Shown in pieces: positions 34,221 through 42,127 of a DNA stretch of 64,000 bases. The notes beneath the pieces were generated by a model. The model was not told the origin of the DNA. It worked only from the letters and a program-made list of their open reading frames with translations, and ran no database searches. The stretch comes from CAVZBW01 sp963773635 (GTDB lineage Bacteria; Actinomycetota; Acidimicrobiia; Acidimicrobiales; RAAP-2), in NCBI GenBank assembly GCA_963773635.1, contig CAVZBW010000005.1:1488001-1552000 (forward strand), written 5' to 3'. Numbering within the stretch: position 1 is the stretch's first letter; each line of letters opens with the position of its first letter. Both the position numbers and the translations under genes were made by a program.

Positions 34221-34360
34221 TGCGGAGGGTGGGGGCCTGGGGGGGGTCGGGCCTAAGGGAAGGGAGGGTGGGGGCCAACGGTGGGGGGGCCAGGGGAAGG
34301 GGGTGCCGGGGTATCGAGACGGAGGTTGGTCAATGGGCCCAGGGGGGTGGAGTGAAGACC
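34221..34360 (+). repeat. G-run tract with G-quadruplex potential
   Basis: The plus strand carries many closely spaced runs of 3-8 G (for example GGAGGGTGGGGG, then GGGGGGGTCGGG, AAGGGAAGGGAGGGTGGGGG, GGTGGGGGGG, AGGGGAAGGGGG). More than four runs of at least three G with loops of 1-7 nt occur, enough for several quadruplexes. It lies where the missing 5' part of the HNH gene should be and before the remnant-rich stretch 34.4-34.9 kb, which holds no convincing gene other than the small zinc-finger frame. Confidence 0.7.
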
Positions 34361-34713
34361 CAGATGAACGGCTCGCTACTTCGAGACTCGTGAACGCTTC
34401 CGGCTCAGTCGCCCTGAACCTCAGCCCCGTCTCTGGTAATCACCCCGACAACTGCGCTCCACTCCAACCAATGCGGGTCAGGGCTGGAAGGCGAAAGTTG
34501 CTGTGATTCGGGGTGCTCGATGTCGATGAGCAACGTCGTTTGAGCGGCGAACGACCTTGAACACCGGCTCACTGACTGCTGCCATGGACGACACCTGAGC
34601 AGACCTGACCAAACTACCTGAGCAAGGTCATCTGAGCATTGTGCGAAGGCGATGACAGAAGGCACCGGCATTCTGGCCGATGACAGATTGCGGTGCTTAG
34701 CCCCAGGTGGCTA

Positions 34714-34848
34714 ATGCGTTCATCTCCCCGCCGCATTAAGTTCGAGGACGTGCCGCTAACTCCTTGCGCCTACTGCGGCGACCTCATCGAGCACCCAAGA
34801 ACAGACCGAGTCCGGTGCTCGTCGGACGGCGGCAAGCAGCAGGCATGA
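34714..34848 (+). pseudogene. small FCS-type zinc-finger-like protein or remnant
   Basis: A 44-codon frame with a plausible AGGTGG ribosome-binding site 4-5 nt before its ATG. It encodes L-T-P-C-A-Y-C-G-D-L-I-E-H-P-R-T-D-R-V-R followed by C-S-S, i.e. the C-x-x-C-G-x-x-I...R-x-R-x-C-S pattern of short actinobacterial zinc fingers. The final A-C-R ligand part is replaced by D-G-G-K-Q-Q-A, so the fourth zinc ligand is missing and the gene may be degraded. Not otherwise recognised. Confidence 0.4.
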
Positions 34849-34904
34849 TTGTCAACGGCGTTGTCGTCCACGAGTGCGGCGACTTCAGCGGCAACGGGAC
34901 GTAG

Positions 34905-36467
34905 TCAGCTGGTCTTGGTCAGCGTGTAGGTCCCCGTCGACTTGAGTGGCTGCACCTCGGTGAACTGGCTGGTCGGTCCGCTGGTCCCGCCCCCGAGGTT
35001 CATGTTCGGCCCGAGGGCGATGAAGTTGTTGGATGAGCCGTTGATGTTGACGCCACCGTTGCCCGAGGCTGTGCCCTGCTGGTAAGTGGCCTGACCGGTC
35101 TTGGCCACGCAGAACACCCCCACGATGGTGCTCGGAGTTTTGGTCGTACCGGTGAACAGGTAGGCGGTGTCCCCCTTGGGACAGCCGAGGACCCCGAGAG
35201 AGGCGACGGCCGCGTTACCGGTCCCGCCCTCGTTCGAGGTGACCTCACTCGTGGTGTTGAGTTGGGGTCCCGATGCCACCCCCATCACGTTGACCGAGAA
35301 GGTGCAACTCCCCGAGGCAGCCAAGGTGGCCCCCGAAAGGCCAACCGATGCTGAGTCCGGGGCAGCCGTGATCGTCCCGCCATCGCAGCTTCCGGACAGG
35401 CCGTTGCTCGGCGCGGCCACCACCAGACCCGAGGGGAGTGGGTCGGTGAAGCCCACGCCGGTCAGGCTGCTCCCAGAGTTGGGGTTGGTGATCTTGAAGG
35501 TCAGCGACGTCTGGCCGCCCAAGGGGATGGAGGCCGCCCCGAAGTTCTTCGAGATGGTGGGGGGATTGGTGGTCGGAGCGGTGTAGGTGATGACCACCTC
35601 GCCGCTGCCGGTGTTGGCCCCGCTCTCGGCGGTGATTGGCGTGGTGGCGCTGTAGGACCCGCCCCCACCGCCGCCTGTACCCTGATCGGCCCCGCCGCCG
35701 CCGCCGTTGTAGCCGCCACCGCCTCCGCCTGAGTCACCAGCGCCGCCGCCGCCGCCGAAGCCACCCATAGCTCCAACGAGAGAAGTGCCACCTGCGCCAC
35801 CGTTGGCGAGCGCCTGGCCGCCCGAGCCGGTGGAGTTCCCCAGTCCGTCTGCTCCGTTGCTGTTGAGTCCGCCGCCACCACCGCCGGTCGATTGGTCCAC
35901 TGGGCAGATTCCGGAGGCAGAACCGCCTCCGTTCCCGCCCGTGCCCGCGCGGCCCCCATCACAGGCAACGAACCCGTTTTGCCCATCACTCGCCGCCGTC
36001 GAGGCCCTGCCGTTGGCCCCCGCGCCAGCGCCCGCACTTCCGCCGCCTCCCGCAGCGGCGATCAGTAGGCCTGCGCTGTCGGCAGTGGTGTAGACGAAGG
36101 AGCCGCCGCCACCACCGCCAGAGTCAGACACCCTCCCTCCGGCTCCGCCTACGAGAACGTTCAGGGTCGAGCCCGGTGTCACGGTGAAGGTGGACTCCAG
36201 GACTGCTCCCTCACCTCCCGAGACTCCAATGTTGCCGGCGGCACCCTGGGCACCGTCAGCCGTGATGGTCACCGAAGTGATGCCCGCCGGAACCACAAAC
36301 GTGTCGAGTGCCAACGTGGCCAGATAGGTGCACGTCACCGTTGTGGTCCCGGTGCAGCTCGCCGCACCGGCCGGCGTCGAGGTGAGTCCCGTCGCGACGA
36401 TGACACCGCCGGAAGCAAGGACGATCGCTCCCCCCAGGCTGGCCAGACGTTGGCGCATTCTCCGCAT
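34905..36467 (-). CDS. secreted glycine-rich protein with a DUF11-like beta domain
   Basis: A 520-residue protein with a Sec signal peptide (basic M-R-R-M-R-Q-R, hydrophobic core, cleavage near P-A-G-A-A-S at about residue 36). Residues of about 36-115 form beta segments (V-P-A-G-I-T-S-V-T-I-T-A-D-G-A-Q-G). Residues of about 115-295 are very Gly-rich with long G-G-G-G-G runs. Residues of about 300-430 look like an extracellular DUF11-type repeat (N-P-N-S-G-S-S-L-T-G-V, then F-T-D-P-L-P-S-G-L-V-V). The tail is a further beta-rich segment. No anchor or catalytic motif is seen; a surface adhesin or structural role is inferred. The composition differs strongly from neighbours, in keeping with the island. 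Confidence 0.8.
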   Translation of the reverse strand: MRRMRQRLASLGGAIVLASGGVIVATGLTSTPAGAASCTGTTTVTCTYLATLALDTFVVPAGITSVTITADGAQGAAGNIGVSGGEGAVLESTFTVTPGSTLNVLVGGAGGRVSDSGGGGGGSFVYTTADSAGLLIAAAGGGGSAGAGAGANGRASTAASDGQNGFVACDGGRAGTGGNGGGSASGICPVDQSTGGGGGGLNSNGADGLGNSTGSGGQALANGGAGGTSLVGAMGGFGGGGGAGDSGGGGGGYNGGGGGADQGTGGGGGGSYSATTPITAESGANTGSGEVVITYTAPTTNPPTISKNFGAASIPLGGQTSLTFKITNPNSGSSLTGVGFTDPLPSGLVVAAPSNGLSGSCDGGTITAAPDSASVGLSGATLAASGSCTFSVNVMGVASGPQLNTTSEVTSNEGGTGNAAVASLGVLGCPKGDTAYLFTGTTKTPSTIVGVFCVAKTGQATYQQGTASGNGGVNINGSSNNFIALGPNMNLGGGTSGPTSQFTEVQPLKSTGTYTLTKTS

Positions 36468-36623
36468 GGTGCCTCCCTCTCTCCGGCAACGCCCCCCGAC
36501 GAGCGCTACGCCTGAGTCACCTGGACTTTTCCGGTCCCCAATCGACTGTTTTCTAGCGCTTAGCAGCGAGATGTCAAGTGATCCACCCGCGGTCTGGGGG
36601 TGCCCTGTCTAGCAGGAGGGCGA

Positions 36624-36644
36624 GAGTCGCTAAGGGAGCGACTC
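36624..36644. repeat. inverted repeat GAGTCGCT/AGCGACTC
   Basis: A perfect 8-bp stem with a 5-nt loop (AAGGG) in the 690-bp gene-poor stretch 36468-37162. A second perfect inverted repeat, CTGTCGCG-TG-CGCGACAG, lies at 36749-36766. They may be recombination or termination remnants of the mobile element whose recombinase stump follows. Apart from these and the recombinase fragment I see no gene in this stretch. Confidence 0.55.
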
Positions 36645-36830
36645 AGCGCCACCATGTCCTTTACCGGAGCTGTGGTGAGTTCCCACGCAGGCTCCTGAGG
36701 TACGGATTATGGGAGGAGGCAGCGTCCCGGGCTTCGAGCGCCTGGGGCCTGTCGCGTGCGCGACAGATTGGCGATCAAGGCGGCGCGTAACAGGTCTACA
36801 GCAACCCCTTTTGACGGCCGGATCTCATGA

Positions 36831-37019
36831 CGAGACTGCTCACACGACCTGAGGCACAGCTGCGCCAGCCTGCTCCTGTCGGGGGGTGCGCCGATCAAGG
36901 TGGTCTCGGATCTGCTCGGCCACAGCAGCGCCACCGTGACCCTCGGCGTCTACAGCCACTGCGTGCCCGGCGCTGCCGAGCAAGCGGGCGCTGCCCTCAG
37001 CGCTCGAGTGCTCGGATAA
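36831..37019 (+). pseudogene. C-terminal stump of a tyrosine recombinase/integrase
   Basis: A 62-codon in-frame remnant bounded upstream by a TGA. It encodes H-D-L-R-H-S-C-A-S-L-L-L (the box II H-x-x-R region), then I-K-V-V-S-D-L-L-G-H-S-S and L-G-V-Y-S-H with the catalytic His and nucleophilic Tyr. The N-terminal two thirds of an integrase are missing. It shows that a phage- or island-type element once integrated here, next to the STING/HNH segment. Confidence 0.85.
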
Positions 37020-37162
37020 ACAGGGTCGGTTGACAATCCGTTGACAAATCCTTCCAGCACGAACTCCGATATCACCCTGACCAGGGACCGGAGATCACCT
37101 CTCGGCCGGGCGTACCTGACGCGGCGTCACCTACGATGACCACGGTCGAGGAAGGAGACCGC

Positions 37163-38419
37163 ATGACCACCTTTGCACCGCTGCAGGGCCTTCGGATCAT
37201 CGAGTGCTCGCAGCTCGGGCCCGCCGCCATCACCGGGCCTCTCGTCGATCTCGGGGCGGAGGTCATCAAGATCGAACCCCCGTCGGGTGACTACGGGCGG
37301 GAGATGACCTGGCCGATTGTCGAGGGGGTCTCCCTGCTACACCTCCACGTGAACCGGGGCAAGCGCAGCCTGGTGCTCGATCTCCGCACCGAGCAGGGGG
37401 TCGAGGCATTCAAGGAGCTGGTAAAGGATGCCGACGCCGTCGTCGAGGCCATGCGGCCCGGAGGGCTCGAACGGCGCGGCGTCGGCTACACGCAGCTCCG
37501 GGAGGTCAACCCCCGGATCGTGTTCTGCACGATCTCCGGCTACGGGATGACCGGGCCCTACCGTGACATGCCCAGCCACGGCATCGCCTACGACACCTGG
37601 GCGGGCATCGTCAACGTGGCAACGGACGAGGACGGCTTTGCCTACCTTCCCGAGCACGTGTCGATCGGCATCAATGCCGGGCCCCTCTACGGCGCGCTCG
37701 GGATCATGGCCGGCGTGATGCGTGCCCGATCGACCGGCGAGGGCTGCCACCTCGAGATCGCCCAGTCCGACGCCGCGGCCGCCGTCGACTGGCTGCGCAG
37801 CGAGACCTGGAAGGCCTACGAGCGTCCCGAGAGCGAGGTGACCGGCAACAAGGCCGACGGCTACGAGCGCCGTGCCCCGGGGACCGCGGGCATGAAGGAG
37901 GGGGTCCGCTACCAGGTCTACGAGGCGAGCGATGGCCGCTACGTGCTGTTCATGGCTTCGGAGCAGGCATTTTGGCGCAACTTCTGCCAGGGCGTGGAAA
38001 GGATGGATCTCTTCGAGCGCTGGCCCGGGTCCAAGTACGCCGACCACGCCCGAGGCAACCGGGAGCTCCAGCGGGAGCTGCGAGCGATCTTTGGCACCCG
38101 GACCGCCGAGGAGTGGATCGATTTCGGCGGCAAGGTCAACACGCCCATCGCCCCCGTCAACACGCCACAAACGCTGGCCTCGGACCCGCAATTCCAGGCC
38201 CGCCTCCCCTGGCTGCCGGCCAGCGAGCTCGGCGCCGACCAGCTTCCGAGCCCCCTCAAATTCGCCGAGGGCGACCTCCCCCGTCCGACCGAGGCCCCGA
38301 CCCTCGGCCAGCACAACGACGAGGTGCTCCGAGAGGTGCTCGGATGGGATGAGCAGCGGATCGCCCAGGCCAGGGAGGCCGGTGTGACCGGCGCCCCCAC
38401 CGACCGACCCCCCGACTGA
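37163..38419 (+). CDS. CaiB/BaiF-family CoA-transferase
   Basis: A 418-residue class III CoA-transferase. ATG 37163 is preferred over an in-frame ATG 27 bp upstream because AAGGAG lies 5 nt before it. It opens L-Q-G-L-R-I-I-E-C-S-Q-L-G-P with G-A-E-V-I-K-I-E-P-P, then N-R-G-K-R-S-L-V-L-D-L-R-T, V-V-E-A-M-R-P-G-G-L-E-R-R-G and C-T-I-S-G-Y-G-M-T-G-P-Y. A catalytic Asp is plausible in G-I-A-Y-D-T-W-A-G. It stands alone after the island, so the acyl substrate cannot be inferred from neighbours. Confidence 0.9.
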   Translation: MTTFAPLQGLRIIECSQLGPAAITGPLVDLGAEVIKIEPPSGDYGREMTWPIVEGVSLLHLHVNRGKRSLVLDLRTEQGVEAFKELVKDADAVVEAMRPGGLERRGVGYTQLREVNPRIVFCTISGYGMTGPYRDMPSHGIAYDTWAGIVNVATDEDGFAYLPEHVSIGINAGPLYGALGIMAGVMRARSTGEGCHLEIAQSDAAAAVDWLRSETWKAYERPESEVTGNKADGYERRAPGTAGMKEGVRYQVYEASDGRYVLFMASEQAFWRNFCQGVERMDLFERWPGSKYADHARGNRELQRELRAIFGTRTAEEWIDFGGKVNTPIAPVNTPQTLASDPQFQARLPWLPASELGADQLPSPLKFAEGDLPRPTEAPTLGQHNDEVLREVLGWDEQRIAQAREAGVTGAPTDRPPD

Positions 38420-38572
38420 CCCCGGAGACTGGCTCCGTGACGCCGACGCGCTCGGCGCGCCGGCGCACGACTCACGAGAATCTCCTTCACAGGACCGACG
38501 TGCCAGAGCGAACCTGGTAGGCGGCGCCAGAGGACCGACAGGCCCAAGTAGGCCCTAGAGGAAGGAACGCCC

Positions 38573-39151
38573 ATGAAAGAGGACCATGCAAGCCTGCCCG
38601 CCCTGATGCTGCGGCTGGCGGTAGGGCCGACGATGTTCGCCCACGGCTACAACAAGGTGTTTGGCGGCGGAGGCCTCGAGGGGACCGAGCGTTGGTTCCA
38701 CGGGATCGGCTTCCGCCCGGCGGCGGTGCACGCGCGGATGGCTGCCCTCACCGAGATGAGTTCCGGCGTGGCCATCACCCTTGGCGCGTTCAATCCCCTA
38801 CCCAACGCCGCCGTGATCGGAGTCATGGTCGTAGCCGCCCGGTCCGACCACCGCGACAAGGGCTTCTTCGTGTTCAAGGGCGGCTGGGAGTACGTCGTGG
38901 TGCTTTCCGCCGTGACGGCTGCCCTCGCAGGCCTCGGCAACGGACGATGGTCGGTGGACCACCTGATCGGCAACCGGCGCCGTGGCTGGAAGGCGGCGTT
39001 TGGCGCCGGTGCCCTCGGGGTGGCGAATGGCGCAGTGCTGCTGGCCGCCACCTTCAAGCACGACCGTGAGGCCGAAGAGGTGCCCGCACCCCCCGCCCCC
39101 ACCACCAATGGCAGCGCGGCACAGGAAGAGGCCACCAAGACGGCCCCCTGA
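38573..39151 (+). CDS. DoxX-family membrane protein
   Basis: A 192-residue protein with four predicted transmembrane helices. Family marks are L-M-L-R-L-A-V-G-P-T-M-F-A-H-G-Y-N-K-V-F (first helix with the conserved His-Gly), S-S-G-V-A-I-T-L-G-A and G-W-E-Y-V-V-V-L-S-A-V. The cytoplasmic tail is Ala/Pro/Thr-rich. DoxX proteins are linked to quinone or thiol-redox membrane complexes, but the role of this subgroup is unknown. Good ribosome-binding site (GAGGAAGGA) before ATG. Confidence 0.88.
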   Translation: MKEDHASLPALMLRLAVGPTMFAHGYNKVFGGGGLEGTERWFHGIGFRPAAVHARMAALTEMSSGVAITLGAFNPLPNAAVIGVMVVAARSDHRDKGFFVFKGGWEYVVVLSAVTAALAGLGNGRWSVDHLIGNRRRGWKAAFGAGALGVANGAVLLAATFKHDREAEEVPAPPAPTTNGSAAQEEATKTAP

Positions 39152-39218
39152 TCCGGCGGGCGTAGCCGGCGCGCCGGCGCCCGTGGGGCTCGGCCACCTG
39201 GCATTAGCCTCCATAGCG

Positions 39219-39734
39219 GTGCGTCGTCGATGGTTGTCCACCCGGGCCCTCCTCCTCCACCTGGCCGTGGTGGTGGTGGCGGGTGCGTTCCTGGCCCTGG
39301 CCTTCTGGCAGGTCCGGCGCGCCACGGGAGGGAACGGGTTGAGCTGGGCCTACGTATTCGAATGGCCGCTCTTTGCCGGCGTCGCCGTCTACGCATGGTG
39401 GGACCTGATCCACCACCCCGAGCGGGCGGCTCCCAAGGGGGACCCGAAGGACGTGCTCCCACCCGGCTGGTTCCGTCAGCAGGTCAAGGGCGAGCTCTCC
39501 TCGCCTCGGCCCGCGGTGGGGCAGGGCGCCAAACCCTCCTCCCCCGTCTCCCCGGTGCCCTCGGAGATGGCCGGCCAGGTCGACGAGTGGCTGCGGGTGG
39601 GAGATCTCGAGGTGCTCGAGCCTCGAGATCAGGGAGCGCTCGATCCCATCGATCTCGAGGAGGCCGAGCGGCTGGAGGCCTACAACCGCTATCTGGCCGA
39701 GCTCAACGCCCGAGGGAAGCGGAAACGGTGGTGA
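39219..39734 (+). CDS. conserved two-helix membrane protein of unknown function
   Basis: 171 residues from a GTG at 39219 (an upstream in-frame GTG at 39183 is possible). The N-terminus is M-R-R-R-W-L-S-T-R followed by a transmembrane helix (L-L-L-H-L-A-V-V-V-V-A-G-A-F-L-A-L-A-F-W), a short loop with Q-V-R-R-A, and a second helix (F-E-W-P-L-F-A-G-V-A-V-Y-A-W-W). A long charged cytoplasmic tail follows. The arrangement next to a DUF3817 gene is recurrent in actinobacteria. The stop overlaps the DUF3817 start by 4 bp (GTGA). Function unknown. Confidence 0.8.
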   Translation: MRRRWLSTRALLLHLAVVVVAGAFLALAFWQVRRATGGNGLSWAYVFEWPLFAGVAVYAWWDLIHHPERAAPKGDPKDVLPPGWFRQQVKGELSSPRPAVGQGAKPSSPVSPVPSEMAGQVDEWLRVGDLEVLEPRDQGALDPIDLEEAERLEAYNRYLAELNARGKRKRW

Positions 39735-40075
39735 GCCGGAAGCTCCTGGAGCCCACCTTGGAGGGGGCGCTGCTCCGCTATCGGGTGATGGCCTTTGTCG
39801 TCGGGACCCTCTTGCTCATCCTCGTCTTCGTCGCCGTGCCGCTCCAGTACGGGGCGGACGAGCCACAGCTCGCCGGCGTCCTCGGCGTGGTGCACGGCAT
39901 CTGCTACATCATCTACCTGGGGGCATCCTACGAGCTCGGGCATCGCGCCGGTTGGCGCCTGCGGAGGCTCGTGCCACCCGTGTTCGCCGGCTTCGTTCCC
40001 TTCCTCGCCTTTGTCGTCGAGAGGCGGACCACCCGTCGGGTCCGGGAGGAGGCGCGCGCCGGCCAGACCAGCTGA
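39731..40075 (+). CDS. DUF3817 family membrane protein
   Basis: A 114-residue integral membrane protein with a GTG start. Three helices are evident (M-A-F-V-V-G-T-L-L-L-I-L-V-F-V-A-V-P, G-V-V-H-G-I-C-Y-I-I-Y-L, F-A-G-F-V-P-F-L-A-F-V-V-E). DUF3817 marks are L-L-R-Y-R-V-M-A at the start, the V-H-G segment and the final F-V-V-E-R-R. It is translationally coupled to the preceding membrane protein. No biochemical role is known. Confidence 0.88.
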   Translation: MSRKLLEPTLEGALLRYRVMAFVVGTLLLILVFVAVPLQYGADEPQLAGVLGVVHGICYIIYLGASYELGHRAGWRLRRLVPPVFAGFVPFLAFVVERRTTRRVREEARAGQTS

Positions 40076-40124
40076 TCTGGGGCGATGCGTCCCGAGGACG
40101 GGGCGGGACCTCGCCCGGGCCTCC

Positions 40125-41780
40125 TCAGCTCTGGCCGGAGGGCGAGACCTCACCCGTTCCGAGGGTGACGGGTACCGCAGGCCCGATCTCGGACTCGGGC
40201 ACGAGGGTCGGGGTCGAGCGGTTGAGCACCTCACCACGGAAGAAGGCCGGACGGGCGGCGTTGAACGCCAGCATGATCGCCACGCCGATGATCAGGGCGA
40301 CGATGTCGATGATGAAGACGCCGCCGATGTGCCAGTGCGGCGGGAATTGCATCTGCCAGGACGTCGACCCGTTGGCGGGGTTCCAGTAGTACCAGAGGTT
40401 CCAGCCCAGCGCGAAGAACAGCATGAAGGCCCCGACCAGGGGAAGGATGCCGCGGAGCCACAGGGTCCTCGCGTTCTCCGTGAGCGACGACCGGTAGTAC
40501 CAGACACAGGAGATCCCGGTCAGGCCGTAATAGAAGGCGATCATGACACCGAGCGCCGAGACGGAGTCGGCGATCACCGTGCCGGCGGAGACGTAGTTCA
40601 TGATCACGTAGAGCACGATCGAGACGCCGCCCATGGTCATCGTGGAGACCGTCGGGGTCAGGTATCGACCGTGCACCCGGGCGAAGGACTTGGGCAGCGC
40701 CCGGTAGACGGCCATCGAGAGCGTCGTCCGAGCGGTCGGCAGGATCGTGGTCTGCGTCGAGGCGGCGGCGGAGCTCAGGACCATCAAGAGGAGGAGGTGC
40801 GTGAGCACGTTGCCGAAACCGGACGTGCCGAAGACCGCCCCGCCGAGCACCGAGAGCACATCACCCTGGTGGTTCGGGTTGCCCAACCCGATGCCCTTGG
40901 TGCCGATCCCGGCGAAGGCCTGAGCCGACACGACCACGAGCTCGTAGGTCACGAGCAGGACGAGCGTGGAGAGAACCGCCGCCTTTCCCGGGGTGATGTG
41001 GGAGTTTTCCGTCTCCTCGTTGACCGAGACGGTCGTGTCCCAGCCCCAGTAGATGAAGACCATCAGCAGGACCCCGTTGACAAAGGTGGAGAAGGAGGAG
41101 ATGTGGAACGGGTTCCACCACGAGGCGCTCGGGACCAGATGTCCGGGCGGGGCGTGGCCCGCTCCGACCTTGACCAGGGCGACGATGGACAGGGCGAGGA
41201 GCATGGTGATCTCGATCCCGAGCAGAGCCTTCTGGAAGTTCGCGGAGACCTCGATGCCCCAGTAGCAGACCAAGGTCATGACCATGATCCAGACGACGCC
41301 GACCAGGAGGACCCACCCGCTCGTGGCGTTGCTCCCGATGCCGTTGGCATTGAAGAGCAGGAAGACGTACTGGCCCGCGATCTGCGCCAGGCTCGCCATG
41401 ACCAGGATGTCGGCGGCCACGATGCCCCAACCGCCCATCCAGCCGGTCCTCGGCCCAAAGGCCCGGGTCGCCCAGGTGAAGGTCGTCCCGCAGTCCGGAT
41501 CGGCCCGGTTGAGCTGGCTGTAGGCGAAGGCGATGAACAGCATCGGGACGAAGGCGATGATGGTGACGATCGGGGACTGGAGGCCGATCGCCGCCACCAC
41601 GAAGCCCAGGGTCGCCGCCAGGCTGTAGGCGGGGGCGGTCGACGCAACCCCGATCACCGTGCTCGAGATCAGGCCGAGGGCTCCTCGCTTCAGGCCCTTG
41701 TTGCTGCCCGCCGACGGCGGGGACGGAGCAGAACCCTCGTCGGTGCCCCCCTCTGCGGCCGAAACCGTCGCGTCGCTCAT
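40125..41780 (-). CDS. APC-family amino-acid permease
   Basis: A 551-residue transporter with about 12 transmembrane helices. ATG 41780 is preferred, with GGGAGG 7 nt upstream. The APC signature region is early: G-V-A-S-T-A-P-A-Y-S-L-A-A-T-L-G, then F-A-Y-S-Q-L-N-R-A-D-P-D-C-G-T-T-F-T-W-A, and W-G-W-D-T-T-V-S-V-N-E-E-T-E in helix 6-7. Substrate would be an amino acid or amine imported with protons. It is divergent from the MerR gene across a 350-bp region that holds no gene. Confidence 0.9.
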   Translation of the reverse strand: MSDATVSAAEGGTDEGSAPSPPSAGSNKGLKRGALGLISSTVIGVASTAPAYSLAATLGFVVAAIGLQSPIVTIIAFVPMLFIAFAYSQLNRADPDCGTTFTWATRAFGPRTGWMGGWGIVAADILVMASLAQIAGQYVFLLFNANGIGSNATSGWVLLVGVVWIMVMTLVCYWGIEVSANFQKALLGIEITMLLALSIVALVKVGAGHAPPGHLVPSASWWNPFHISSFSTFVNGVLLMVFIYWGWDTTVSVNEETENSHITPGKAAVLSTLVLLVTYELVVVSAQAFAGIGTKGIGLGNPNHQGDVLSVLGGAVFGTSGFGNVLTHLLLLMVLSSAAASTQTTILPTARTTLSMAVYRALPKSFARVHGRYLTPTVSTMTMGGVSIVLYVIMNYVSAGTVIADSVSALGVMIAFYYGLTGISCVWYYRSSLTENARTLWLRGILPLVGAFMLFFALGWNLWYYWNPANGSTSWQMQFPPHWHIGGVFIIDIVALIIGVAIMLAFNAARPAFFRGEVLNRSTPTLVPESEIGPAVPVTLGTGEVSPSGQS

Positions 41781-41966
41781 GGCAAGCCTCCCTACCTGCA
41801 GGGGGTGCCCACCCGACCCAACCCCGGGCTGGCGGCCCCGACGGACCCAAACCGTAGCCACTGACAGCAGAGCCCGATGGCTTTGTCGTCACTCCGGGAG
41901 CTCCCTCCTCCGCTTAAATCACCGGGAATTCACGGGAGTCGCCTCGAACGATCGTCGGATAACCTG

Positions 41967-41981
41967 AACGTCAACGTCAAC
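41967..41981. promoter_or_regulatory. AACGTC tandem repeat in permease/MerR intergenic region
   Basis: The sequence AACGTCAACGTCAAC lies in the 347-bp spacer between the divergent permease and MerR genes. TTGACGTT-type half-sites (its complement) resemble sites bound by some MerR regulators of acyl-CoA/amino-acid catabolism. Further downstream the 12-mer GGGGGACGTGCC occurs twice, at 42071 and at 42121, the second copy including the MerR start codon. These are candidate regulator sites. Confidence 0.4.
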
Positions 41982-42127
41982 TTTGCTCTTGCTGCCCGCC
42001 GACTTCAATCCGATGCAGACGCTGCTCGGGCCGAGGTGGGCAACCTGTGGTGGGTCGACACCACGACACGGGGGGACGTGCCCCCGACGCCTGCGATGGG
42101 GGATGATACGAAGACCACAAGGGGGAC

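Noticed and set aside
34405..34671. 88-codon minus-strand frame in the island
   Set aside because: No ribosome-binding site, no similarity to a known family, and an amino-acid composition typical of random frames; the region is better read as remnant DNA.
36578..36790. 70-codon plus-strand frame upstream of the recombinase stump
   Set aside because: It is Arg/Ser-rich, runs through both inverted repeats and has no start signal.
39795..41864. Long plus-strand frame opposite the APC permease
   Set aside because: It is the complement of a clear 12-helix transporter and is composed of Arg/Gly/Asp/His repeats.
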